From Chromobotia macracanthus (taxonomy: Eukaryota > Chordata > Actinopteri > Cypriniformes > Botiidae): a stretch of 64,000 nt of DNA. The translations under genes and the position numbers were made by a program. Positions 12,501-24,500 of this stretch are shown in pieces. Position 1 is the first letter of the stretch. Each line of letters starts with the position of its first letter. The stretch lies in assembly GCA_036877525.1 (NCBI GenBank), contig JAZGTH010000034.1, positions 4,582,501 through 4,646,500 on the forward strand. The letters are read 5' to 3'. The notes under the pieces are model-generated. The model was not told the origin of the DNA, ran no database searches, and saw only the letters and a list, made by a program, of their open reading frames with translations.

Positions 12501-15500
12501 CAGTGGCTTACATTTGATCAGTAACCTAGACATTGCTGTTTTATTTATTTTTCATTGTATGTCATAACTTTTCTTTCTTTTAAATAGTTATTCTTTGTGT
12601 TACGTGACCAGTGAACGGTATAAATGCTGAGGCACGTGGACCCTGAGCGTACTCTTTCTGGGAGTGTCCTGACCCTGCTGTCCACCTCACCACTGCTTAG
12701 TGGCTGTTTATTTACCTTCATGTTACTCATTAACACAAATCCCATCATTTGTTTATGTTGTTACCCCTGATAGTAAAGTACACACAGAATCCATTTAGCA
12801 TGGCTCAGCCACAAAACAAAGATCTTACAACAAAACACATTTCAGGGCCTTAAATTATGCGTGGGATTGTGGGTATTGTGCACAGTATTAATAGTTCTGC
12901 AGTTGTTGTGCTTGTAGTGTGGGACGTTTCCGCAAAGATTTTATTCACTTGTAAATTACTCCACACAGATTAAAGGGGTCCTATTATGGATTTTCACTGT
13001 ATCAGTGTTAGCTAGTGTTCAATGTTGTCTGAGCATAAAAATATGTAAAAGTTCACTGAAGATGCAGATATTCTTTTTAACAGAAATCACTTTTTAAGAA
13101 CTTGGCTTGTTGGATTACAAATGGACAGTGTGATGTCACAACTTCCAGAAGCCCCACAACTGGGAAAGCTTTTGTAGTGTATGTTGCCATGTTGAAGAGA
13201 TGCTGTTTTCCATCTCGATACTAAAACCCATTTGTTCAGCCTTCCTAAGATCAACACGCACAGTTTGTCCATGTTAATAAGGATACTTTGTTAGCATCTT
13301 TGCGTCAAAGAGCCCACCAGCCAATGCCATTTCTGTATTCAAAGATATATTTACATTTGTGATGTGATGGTATGATGGTATATACATACTTAAACGTCAG
13401 ACATTGAATCTGTTCGTGAGAGATGACACAGTGTTAGGTAAGCCAATACCTATACAAACATCAAACGTAACATTTGTACATGAAGGACATTGTGATTGTG
13501 CATTGGCATGTATGTATGTAAACATATGGTTCAAGCATATTGATTTGTTGTTTATGATGTCAGATTGTGTCATGGTTTGTCATGCATCCCAGCATTGGTC
13601 CATGTATCAGGAGGGAATACTTTCTATGGATGCATTTACATGATTAAAACGTTTGTTTTAACACACTGCAAAAAAAGCTGCTAAAAATATTGCGTCATGT
13701 CTATAAAACAATCATGTCTTAATGTAACAAAAACACATGGTCTAAAACGTTGTGTAAAGACAATCGAAACTACGTTAAAAATTGTAACGTAAAACGCATT
13801 TTATTTTAATACTTTTTGGCCCGTTGTGTGTTCCATAAGTTTAAAACACTACATTGTGTGCAAGTGTGATTTACAAGGACCACGACACCCACAAACGCAT
13901 CAGTCAAAATTCTTGCCTTAGGCTATATTGTAAAAAATAATCACAGTATTATTTTTTTATTGTCCGATTGATCACAGTATTTTACTGTCCTATGGTAATT
14001 TATTTTATATTTGTTTTAATCAATAACGTCTGCCATTTGGATTCTACCAAAAGGAGTAAAAAGACGCAACGCAAACTGTGTGAAACAGAAAGATAAGCAT
14101 ACAGTACATTCAGTATTATCACTTATTTTTCTGAACATGTCTAAGAGAATTTGAAGAATAAATATTTAAATTAATTGTTGACAATCTATTATACTGAATT
14201 ATATATTACTGTATTCGATTCAAAGTAAGAACGACAGTGATTAACAGATTAACAGTGCTGCGATCTGTAAATCCCCTGTAAATTAATAGTGTTTATAATT
14301 TATAATGTGTTATTAGGATAAAACTATTTTTTTTAAATGTTCTGATATATGGTAAGCCTTAAACGGATCACAGCAATACAAAAAATCTAACAGCAACATC
14401 ATGGTAAACAAACGTGCACTGTTGATACACATTTCATATGAAGCGCCCATAATGGTCACGTCTGTAACACATTATTATAGCTGTTCAGAGCAAAGAAGTG
14501 AGATGACTTGTTGATCATGATTAGCATAGACGTATGTTTGCTTTGTTATTTGTATTTATAATTATTTTATGATATAAACTTAATCTGTAAAATGTTATGG
14601 ACGTGACAGCGCTGAAGCGTGACTTTCTAAATTTAGCCCTTATAAATTCAAAAGGCAGTACTGTTATCACTAAGTAAGTGTATTTATTTCTCAGACATGC
14701 CTACATCGTTCTGCAAATTGCTTATTGTTGCTTTTGACCCCTATGAAATTTGGTTGGGTAAAAATGTGATTTTAATGCACCACCTCATATGTAGTGCATA
14801 AACTAGGCAATTTTCTGAAAATCTCTGTTATAGAGCAATACTAAATTTTAGTATATAGTACTAATAGTACATTAGTCTTCCTGTAGCTGAGTTGGTAGAG
14901 AATTGTGTTAGCAGCACAAAGGTTGTGGATTCAATTTCCAGGTAACACGCATACTAATAAAATGTACTGAATGTATTGTAAGTTGTTTTGGATAAAAGCG
15001 TCTTCCAAATGCGAAAATGTTAAATGTTAAAATAAAGTATAATACAGACATACAGTCATGTGAAAAAATTAGGACACCCTATGAAAGCCTGTGTATTTTT
15101 GTAACATTTTTGCAACATTTTGGATATATGGATATTTAATCTCAATTTTAACAGTACAGAGAGATTAAAGTAATGTATCTAAGCAATTAAAACTGAAGAG
15201 GGGATTTTCTGTAAAATGTAATTCCACAAACTGCAAATTCTAACTGAGGCAAAAGTTAGGACACCCTCACATGTATTCCCTCTTAAAATGGCTCAGATCA
15301 CACACAGGTGTATCACACCAGGTTCACATAATAGTAGATCATTACTCAGCATTTTGAATGAGGCTTGCCCTATCTAAACCTCAGACATTTAGTTTGGTGT
15401 GCTCCTGACTGTTGAAGTGAGAGTGAGCCCATGGTGAGAGCAAAAGAGCTGTTGGTAGCATGAAAAATGGTAGCATCCTATGAGTCTGGTAAGGGATTTA

Positions 15501-18500
15501 AAAAGATCTCAGATTTTGTAATCAGCCATTCCACTGTCCGGAAGATCATCTGCAAGTGGAGGGCTTTCAAAACAACTGCCAACATGCCCAGGTCTGGTCG
15601 CCCCAGCAAGTTCACCCCAAGAGCAGACTGCAAGATGCTAAAGGAGGTCTCCAAAAACCTAAAATGTCATCTCGGGACCTACAGCAGGCTTTGGCTACTG
15701 TTGATGTAAAAGTGCATGCCTCTACAATCAGAAAGAGACTGCACAAGTTTAACTTGCATGGGAGGTGTGCAAGGAGGAAACCTTTGCTCTCTGAGAGAAA
15801 CATCAAGGCCAGACTGACATTTGCCAGAGAGAATGTTGACAAAGACGAGGACTTCTGGAATAATGTTCTTTGGACAGATGAGTCCAAAACTGAATTATTT
15901 GGACACCATAGCAGAGGACATGTTTGGTGTAAACCAAAGACAGCATTCCAGGAAAAGAACCTCATACCAGCTGTGAAGCATGGAGGTAAAAGTGTCATGG
16001 TTTGGGGCTGCTTTGCTGCAGCAGGACCTGGTCAGCTCACCATCATAGAATCCACCATGAATTCTACTGTGTATCAGAAGGTGCTTGAAGAACATGCAAG
16101 ACCATCTGTTAGAAAATTAAAGCTGAAGCGGAACTGGACCATGCAACATGACAATGACCCAAAACATACTAGTAAATTAACCAACGACTGGCTGAAAAGG
16201 CAGAAATGGAGAGTCCTGGAATGGCTGAGTCAAAGTCCAGGTCTGAATCTCATCTAGATGCTGTGGGGTGACTTAAAAAACTGTACATGCAAGAAACCCC
16301 TCAAACATCTCACAGCTGAAAAAATTCTGCATTGAGGAGTGGGGTGAAATTTCCTCAGACTGATGTCAGAGACTGGTAGATGGCTACAAGAAGCGTCTCA
16401 CTGCATTTATTTCAGCCAAAGGAGGTAACACTAGCTATTAGGGGCTAGGATGTCCTATCTTTTTCCTCAGTTAAAATAGGCATTTTTGTAGAATTACATT
16501 TACAGAAGATTCTTCAGTTTTAATTGTTTAGTTATATTACGTTAATCTCTCTATATTGTTAAAATTGAGACTAAATAACCATATATTAAAAAATGTTACA
16601 AACAACACAATGCCTTCACAGGGTGTCCTAATTTTTTTTACATGACTGTAAATGTTAAAGGGTTTTTTTTTTTTACTTTTTCATAGTAAAGTTGATATTT
16701 GCATGGAATTGCTCGCTTGCAAATGTGCGTCTGGTAAATCTGCATGTTTCATTATCTGAACTGGGCTTGAAGGCAAAGCTGATGCTGTTAATACTGTTTG
16801 TGTAACCGGTCCTTAATTTTATCCGAGTGACACAAACTGATGATCGGTCCAGCATGGGAGACGCATGCTCTAACAAGCATTGAGTTTTACACACGCACAG
16901 CTTTCAAACACCAGCTGACTTGTAAATATGATTCTAGTTGATCTGCTTGTTGAATTAAAAAGTCAAAACTGACACCATTGTTACTGTTTACATGATAGCT
17001 GAGGGGCAGGACATTTCTTGAACATGCTCTAAGCAGGTGACCAATCACAACAGACTGGGCCAGCTTGACCAATCAAATGTTTTGGAAGAAGGGGTTTCAT
17101 AGAATTTGGAACTAAACAAAGCATTCGATGTAGACTGGAAACCGAGTTGCTGTAACAATGTAAATTATGAGAAAAATGTCCATATACAATGGCTCAAGTC
17201 AATTTCTGAGTGTGGCTCTTCTAAAGAGGACTCGGATGTAAACCTTTGACCCTTAGCACAGTGTGGGCAAAACATGACTTAATTTGGAGACAGAATTTAA
17301 GTGCTAATTTGTAGTCTTTGCACAGCTGTTTTAATGTGGGTTTTTTTTACATTCTCGTTCACATAGCTTTGATAGCTGAGCAACAACAGTATTAAATGCT
17401 ATATTATAATCTCAGTATTTGTCATTGCAAAAGAAAAATCATAATTTAGGAGAATCGAGCAGCAGTTTCGAATGTTCTTGAAAGCAGTGTTTATCTGTGG
17501 GTTACACATTAGGCTGTTTTACTTACCTTATGCCCTAGGCATCTGTACATGTAAAATAACGCAAGCTAGCCCAAAGCACTTCATGCCTTTATGTTAAACA
17601 AATAAAACACCCATTTTAGTGCAAAGGGTTAGGGTTAGGGTTGCTCTGGGTTTTTGCTGTAAATTTCCTACTTCAGAGCTTAGGTTATCTGCTATTAAAT
17701 TATATTTTTTCTCCAACACTAAAGTGTTAACACAATATTAGTTGACTCATAACAATTAAAAAAGGCAGATTTTTATGTGGCAGTTTCACAGATAATTTAA
17801 TGTGTGATTGTATTCACTTGTTTAACTGCTTCAAAAAAAAAAACTTATGCATGAATGTTTTTGAAGAATGTTTATGACCAGTTAGCACCAAGCATTCAAA
17901 GATCGGAGTAAGGTTGAAATTTGTGTTTCAAAGCTGTTAGATGTAAATGTTTTTTTTTTTTTTAACGTTAGCAATAGATACTAGTGTTTAATGCTTAGAC
18001 AAGACTGGGTTATTTTACTTGGCTAAATGGCATAGGGCAGGCGGACTAGCCTTACGTTGTTGTGTCTGGCTAAGATATGGCATGTAATGTGAATCTTTGG
18101 AGAGATGCTTTACAGCGCACGGGGTTGTTGACCTGGATTAAACCTGTCCCAAGCACAGCACAATAGGCTGCATTTACAGTGATGTAGGTCATTGATCATA
18201 GCACTGGGCGCCAGGCTAGCAGGCAGCCGCAATATCCATCTCCTTCCAGAAACCTTACACTGGAAATTCGATGCCTATTATTCTACCCATACTGCATTGT
18301 GCTAGGGGAGAACAGCAGTTTGTGTTTTTAGCTAATGGGAAGCACGCACATCTAGGGCTGTCACGATAACCGCAATATTGTAATACCCACTATTGACAAG
18401 GCAACAGTAGAGGAACGAAAGCAGCTGCAGCAAACAAATTGTAGAGCTGCCCCCTTTTAGTCGAAAACGTTAGTTAGGTAAATGTTAGTTGAAGTGAAAA

Positions 18501-21500
18501 GGCTTAGTCTTACAAATTTTAATTAGTTTATTGGTCACAAAATATGAAACTGCGAAGTCTCGCAGTCTGTGATGGACAGATGCTTGTCCAGGCTAATAAT
18601 GACAGGCAGAAAATAAAAAGTGAATATTGAATATTCTGATGAATATTCTGCAAGCAAATGTTTGCCTATAGTTCGTCAACCTCAAACATCACCTATTTGA
18701 TATGTGAGTAGTAGCTTAACATTAGTGATTTTACATAGCTGCTATTAGAGGCATATATCCAAGTGTGGAATTGTGAACATGGTGGCAAAAAAGATCTACT
18801 AAGCCAGATCTTGCCAGATCTACTAAGCACCTGCATCCCATTTCCACATCCATGGCATCAGCACACATCTTCCCAAAGGCCAGTGCACCAGCTTCTTTTT
18901 GAGAAGGACACAGAGCTCACTTCTCCCTTACACTGCAGGAGAACTTTTGTTGTAAAACACTGAATGTGGCTTATTCATGACACACCTAATTATTATTCTG
19001 TATAATTCTGTATTATGTATAGAAAAGCAGAAGAGCCTAGAATTTGAACACACAGCACAAACATGTTAAGCATTTCAAAAGGCTGGTGTTTCTTTCACAT
19101 ATCAAGAGACTGAGTAGTGAGGAAAAGCTGTGATGTTAGAAAATTGTTTATATTGAGGTAGAATTTGCTGCTTTATCTTTAATTTATTCATTTTTGTATA
19201 ATGCGTAGGCTTTGTTTGTTTGCATTCTCACGTTCATAATAATGTGAACTAATAATGTGTGCTTAATTTATATTTTAAAAGCTCATTATTATGGTTTAGT
19301 ATTTGTCTGTAATGTAGAACAGTGTTAGCAATGCTTCATATAAAATTCTTATCACTGAGACGCAAATAATTATCCAATACCCCCCTTCCAGCACATATTT
19401 AAGTAATGTAATATCATACACATGCAACTATGTCGACTAATGGTTTAAATAACAACCTCTATGTCAGCATCCATACCTAAGAACGTTTGAGCAGATAACA
19501 AGCTCACAAAGTACATGCAGGGGTGGTCCATAGAGCTGCTTTCTAAAGTCAACCCCAAAGACGTGTATTTGTGCAACGAGCACACCATCAGAAAGGGTTT
19601 TCAGTGCCACTGGGATCATTGTTACCCCTATGCGTTTTTCCTGTAGCCACATAATGTGAATATGTTGGTTCTTATTGGTGTGTTCGCCATTTAACAATAA
19701 ACAAAAATGTTTTATAAATTATAACGTACTTCTCTGTCATTTAAAAAGCAACAATATATGTTACATAATAATAGCTCATCAATAGAGCTTTATATGCTCT
19801 AAAATAAGGATCATCAGAAAATTTGGCAATTAAACACAATTTTAATTCTCGAAAAATGTCAATCACACTTGAGGCTACATGTATTATTGTTCAACACATT
19901 TGAAGTGCACATCTGTATTTAAAGAAATATGTTCTTCTTAATCCATGGAGTTAATCCATGTTCTTCTTAATCCATCCAATCTTAATGGAGTAAAATCAAG
20001 TTTTTCTTCTCATATGTTGCGCTGTTGCATTGAATTTTGCTCTAAGCCTTTTTATTGTCTAATTTGATTGCTTTTAATTTGATTTGATTGATGGTTTTCT
20101 GTACTTAAATGAAAAGCTATTAGGACATCATCTTTGCCAGCTGCCAGCAGTAAAATTGTAATTAATGACACTATAAATGGAACTTTACATAGACACAACT
20201 ATGCTGTATTATATTCCTCTACTATATATTGCACTGTTCGAATATATGTAAACATATATTTTATCTACTTATTTTTATTCTTTTACAACATGCACAGTGG
20301 AAAGCGAAGATTTTCATTGCACAGGGAACTGCGCATATGGCAATAAAGGCTTTGAACTTGAACTTGGCATAATTAGTGAGTTTTACTAGTGTTTGGGTGG
20401 ACAGGTGTCTGTGGTAGTGTGTCAGGTCTGCTGTAGAAAGAACTAACTTTCTATACCTGCGAGTTCAGAGTGCAAAATAACATGCATGCTCAAAAGCTGA
20501 GCTCTTCTAGAGAGCTTGTATGCGCAGATTGTTTTTGTGGGCTTTTTAAGCTCACCCCACAGTTGTGTCTGTTGTAGAGAACTAGATTTCGTAACCATAG
20601 TGACAAGCAGCCGAGCACTTGCTTCAGGCCACACTGAGCCTCCATTGGCTGCCACATGCATGTTGACGTGTTGGTTAAAGTGGGTGGGGGAGGGGTGAAA
20701 CATGCGACTCTCTCACGCTGACCCACACTGTCAAGAAGATCATTAACCCATATATCAGAACTCATCCTACGCATAGACGCGTATGCAGTGCGTTAGTAAC
20801 CCAGTAAAAGTCAGTCTTTAGTGTAGATGACTTTTTTTAAATAAGATTGTGTTATGATGAGCTTGAAGAAGAAATGCCTTGAAGAGGAAACTCTCAACCA
20901 ATTGTCACACGCGTACAGAAACCAGCTAATTTGATTTGATTCAAACATAGGAGGCAGCAGTGGCAGTGAAAACCAAATAACAGATTTTCCTTTAGTATGG
21001 TGCTTTTAAAATACCTGGTATGACACATCAGATGTTCATAGCTTCTGTCTTTCTCACTGATCTGAGACCAGTTATAAGTCACTCAACTGGTGTACTCAAA
21101 CTGGTGTAATTTATTCAAAACAATGACAATCAAAGATTTATGAACACTGCAACACTGGGATTTTTGTGTGCAGCTAGTAGCAGTGCTGCAGAATTTCACA
21201 TAAAATTCAGAATTTTGCACAGAACTCAGAATTTCATATAGAATGTTGATTCGGCTTCCAAAGATATTTCTCCTATTTTGTTTTGTTGCAGAAGTTGCAG
21301 TCAATGTCGATCGCAGGCTGATGATGAGGACAGCATGGACACCACTGACGGCACATCAACTCCAGACATCGACATCACACCAGACCTGGGTGAGAATTCC
21401 TTTTTATTTAATAAGTTTGTAAAACATTATTAAATAAAAATGCACGTGATGTAAAACATTAATTTACAACAATATGCGTTCTGGTTTATTGATTTATGTT

Positions 21501-24500
21501 GGATTATCTACATAATCTTTAATGCAATTGTATTGCATTAAAGATACAAAAGAGAATCTTTTGTTAGTTTCCATAACATATCGGTTTCCAATATGTGTTT
21601 TGTCAGGTTTTTTTGTCCAATATGAGTATTTTGTCAGTACATCCTCCTCTGCCTATATGCGAATTGGCCATAAAAATAAGATTTTTTTTGCATTGTTGTC
21701 TGCGGTGTAAATAGATAATAGGCTCAGATGGAATTCAACATAACTTGCAGTACACTGTCATGTGTGTTTTTGCCTGCACATTGTTTACCTCTCATTTGAA
21801 TCTTTGTTTAATTTGTGTTGTTTTAACTCTGGTTAAATCTTTGTGTTGTTTTAACTCTGGTTGACTCCAGATCTTTGTGGTCAACCAGCATAAAACATGT
21901 AGCTGAGACCATGTGCTTTGGTCTTACTGCAATGGATAATAAACATGTTTGGTTTGATAACCAACTAGTTTTGATTTTAATCTTATCCTGGAAGACTACT
22001 GTAAATGCCACAGTAGAGAGGAATTATCTCACCCAGGGCCAGGACAGCATTTTACTGTTTATCTGGGAACTCTTGAAAATTTATTTCTGGCAAACATAGC
22101 AGAGCCTATAGTTTGGGGATATTCTGTTTGCTCTAAAAAGTGTCAATATTTTTCAAAAGATTTGATGCTGCAAATTTATTTAAATCTGTTGAGTAATTCT
22201 TGTGTTAAAGCATGCATTGTAGTAATGCAAACAACACATTTTTCCCTCTGCGCTGATCAACTTTTTGATGTGATTTTTGGAAATCAGATTAGGGCTTGTG
22301 ATATGGATTAAGCAGGGCAAGGGTGGTCCATTTAGCAGTGTCATCATTACTTGATCTACTATATTTTATGCACTATAGTAATTTGTGACACTAGTGTTTC
22401 CTGTTCTCCCCAATAAAAATGGGATCTTAACTTAACCGATGCTTAAACATTCAACAAATACTTTAGATTACTGATTAAAAAAACACAAAATCAAATCAGT
22501 GACAAAAGTCACTTTCAAACAGACTCCGTGAACTTTGCTGTTTTCATTTTTAATAAGACCCTGTGATGACTTAAAAAAATTAGAAAATATTAATATGCTA
22601 ACTGAACAGTAATTAACAGTAGTAATTTATTTTTTTTATCTCAAAATGATTTAGCTGTTTATATCTTTCAGTTATTCCTAAGGGTAGATTTGTTGTCCTT
22701 GTGTCAGCTTTATAAATATAAATTTCTCCCCTTGTCAGTGTGGGTTATCTCCAGGTTCTCCAGTTTCCTCCCACAGTCCAAAGGCATGTAGGTTAGGTGA
22801 TAGCGAATGCAGATGAAACTGTGGTCATGACTAATACTGTGGAAATTAGTAAATACATTCTCACCCTGAATATAGCCATAGAGGCTGGAATGGTGTTAAG
22901 ACAAATAAATATTTATAAAAGTTACAGTTACAAAAAACTGTTTACATTATTTTCAACGAGACAATGGGCATTGTGATGGTGCGTGTATCATTTAGTAATG
23001 CATGCAGACACATTACTGTAAGGTTCTTCTAAAACCTTTTTAGAAACATTGGTATCGTTTACTTTTTTATTTTAGTAACATGGTGCTATAGTTAACTGCT
23101 ACTTTTGACATCACTGTTATATGTATGCTGATGCTGTATGTGTTTGTCTTCTGTCAAAGCAATGTTGTTTTATTTCCAACAGACAGGTGGATTCCTACAG
23201 CAGCTATAAGAGGTCACCATGTCATACGTACATGTTTTTAACTTTATTAATCTACATAATTCTCTGGCACACACCTGTATTTTTCCTGTTTTCTCTCTCT
23301 CTCTTGTGTGCTGACATGAATGTTCTTTTGAGCAATGAAACAAATATGGTCTGCCTTTTCAAATATTGTTTGAACAAATGCTGTGTGGGCAGGTATGACC
23401 AAGAGGAACCATTTTATACCTTTTTAAAGGTTTTTCTAAAGGTCTTGGGTCCCATTGTGGTGGCTTTTGTGAGTCCTCTGTGACAGTGTGTATTTGTGAC
23501 ATTGTCTTTGCAGCATTGTCCAGTTGTGTGGAGAACCCATTGGAGAAATGAATTTCCAAATGTGCCATGTGCTCTATTTTTTGGTTTGGAAATTCTATAG
23601 TTGTACAATAGAAAGCTTTGTGTTTGCCTTCTTTACTCAATGCTCTTAATGTATGGTAAGAGCAATATTTAAGAACGTGCAGTTGTTTTATATAACTGAC
23701 ATGCATTCAAAAAATGTTGTAGTTGTCCATATCTTCCTTTTTTGTGTTGCTTCACATTTTTAAAATAAGAGAATTAAATTGTTTAAATTATGCTCAATAT
23801 TTTCTGTCCATATGTTTGATTTTGTAAGCAGCCATGTGATAAGTAATATAATGGACAGCTGTTTGGTCATTAAATGAAACCTATTACAGGTAAACTATTA
23901 CCTAGTTACCTAGATCTCCTAATCAAGCAGTCCTGACCCATCTTTAATTATTTAATCATGTTTGGTTTTAAGGTATTTTTTATTAGCGACTTCAGGCCCT
24001 GATGTTGCTTTGTGCCGCTATTACAGTCTGTGTAAAGCAGTGCAACATAATTCATAATACAGAACACACTGTGCCAGAGAAATGCCTCATTAGACCATGC
24101 AAACTGTTTAGGAACAATTTGCATGCTAAACAACTGACAGCATGACAGAAAGTGGCAATTTTCTTCTGGAAGTGATTACTGTAAGCAGCATCACCATTCT
24201 GCTGTGCACATTAAGGGTGCAAAACTACTGTTTGTAATTTTCCCTAAATGATTAAATCAGGGTTTTCCTAAACAGTTTGCTTCCAGACACACACTAACAC
24301 TGCCTGCAAGTTGCAAGTAAAACCTAAGGGTGTCTTCCAGACAACTAGAAACTAATTTTACCTACTATTAAAGTCCGACTTAAAAGTGATCAGCCCGGCC
24401 TCACATGAAGAATCAGTTGGTGTCATTTCCAAGATGGTGACCACCAATTTTTTAGTAAAGTTTTAAGTGGGGCAGATGCATCATGGCAATTATGAAAAGA

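Larger units (their letters stand above)
9578..21291 (+). other. kmt2c intron 1 (11.7 kb)
   Basis: The intron runs from donor gtaagt to acceptor ttgcag. It holds a tRNA-derived SINE (14880-15030), a Tc1-like transposon (15053-16648), a short run of TTAGGG units at 17626-17643, and a probable non-LTR retrotransposon 3' end (20180-20366). At 12966-13060 there is a fish-repeat-like stretch starting ttaaaggggtcctattatgg. No host coding exon is visible. Confidence 0.8.

Noticed and set aside
14880..14950. Functional tRNA gene
   Set aside because: The A and B boxes are diverged and followed by a SINE tail; no cloverleaf with a clean acceptor stem can be drawn.
15612..15998. 128-codon minus-strand open frame
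   Set aside because: Antisense shadow of the Tc1 transposase pseudogene.
17626..17643. Telomere-like TTAGGG units as a chromosome fusion point
   Set aside because: Only two to three units, without degenerate flanking telomere sequence.
23121..23483. 120-codon open frame in intron 2
   Set aside because: No family resemblance, and the opposite strand is equally open over part of it.
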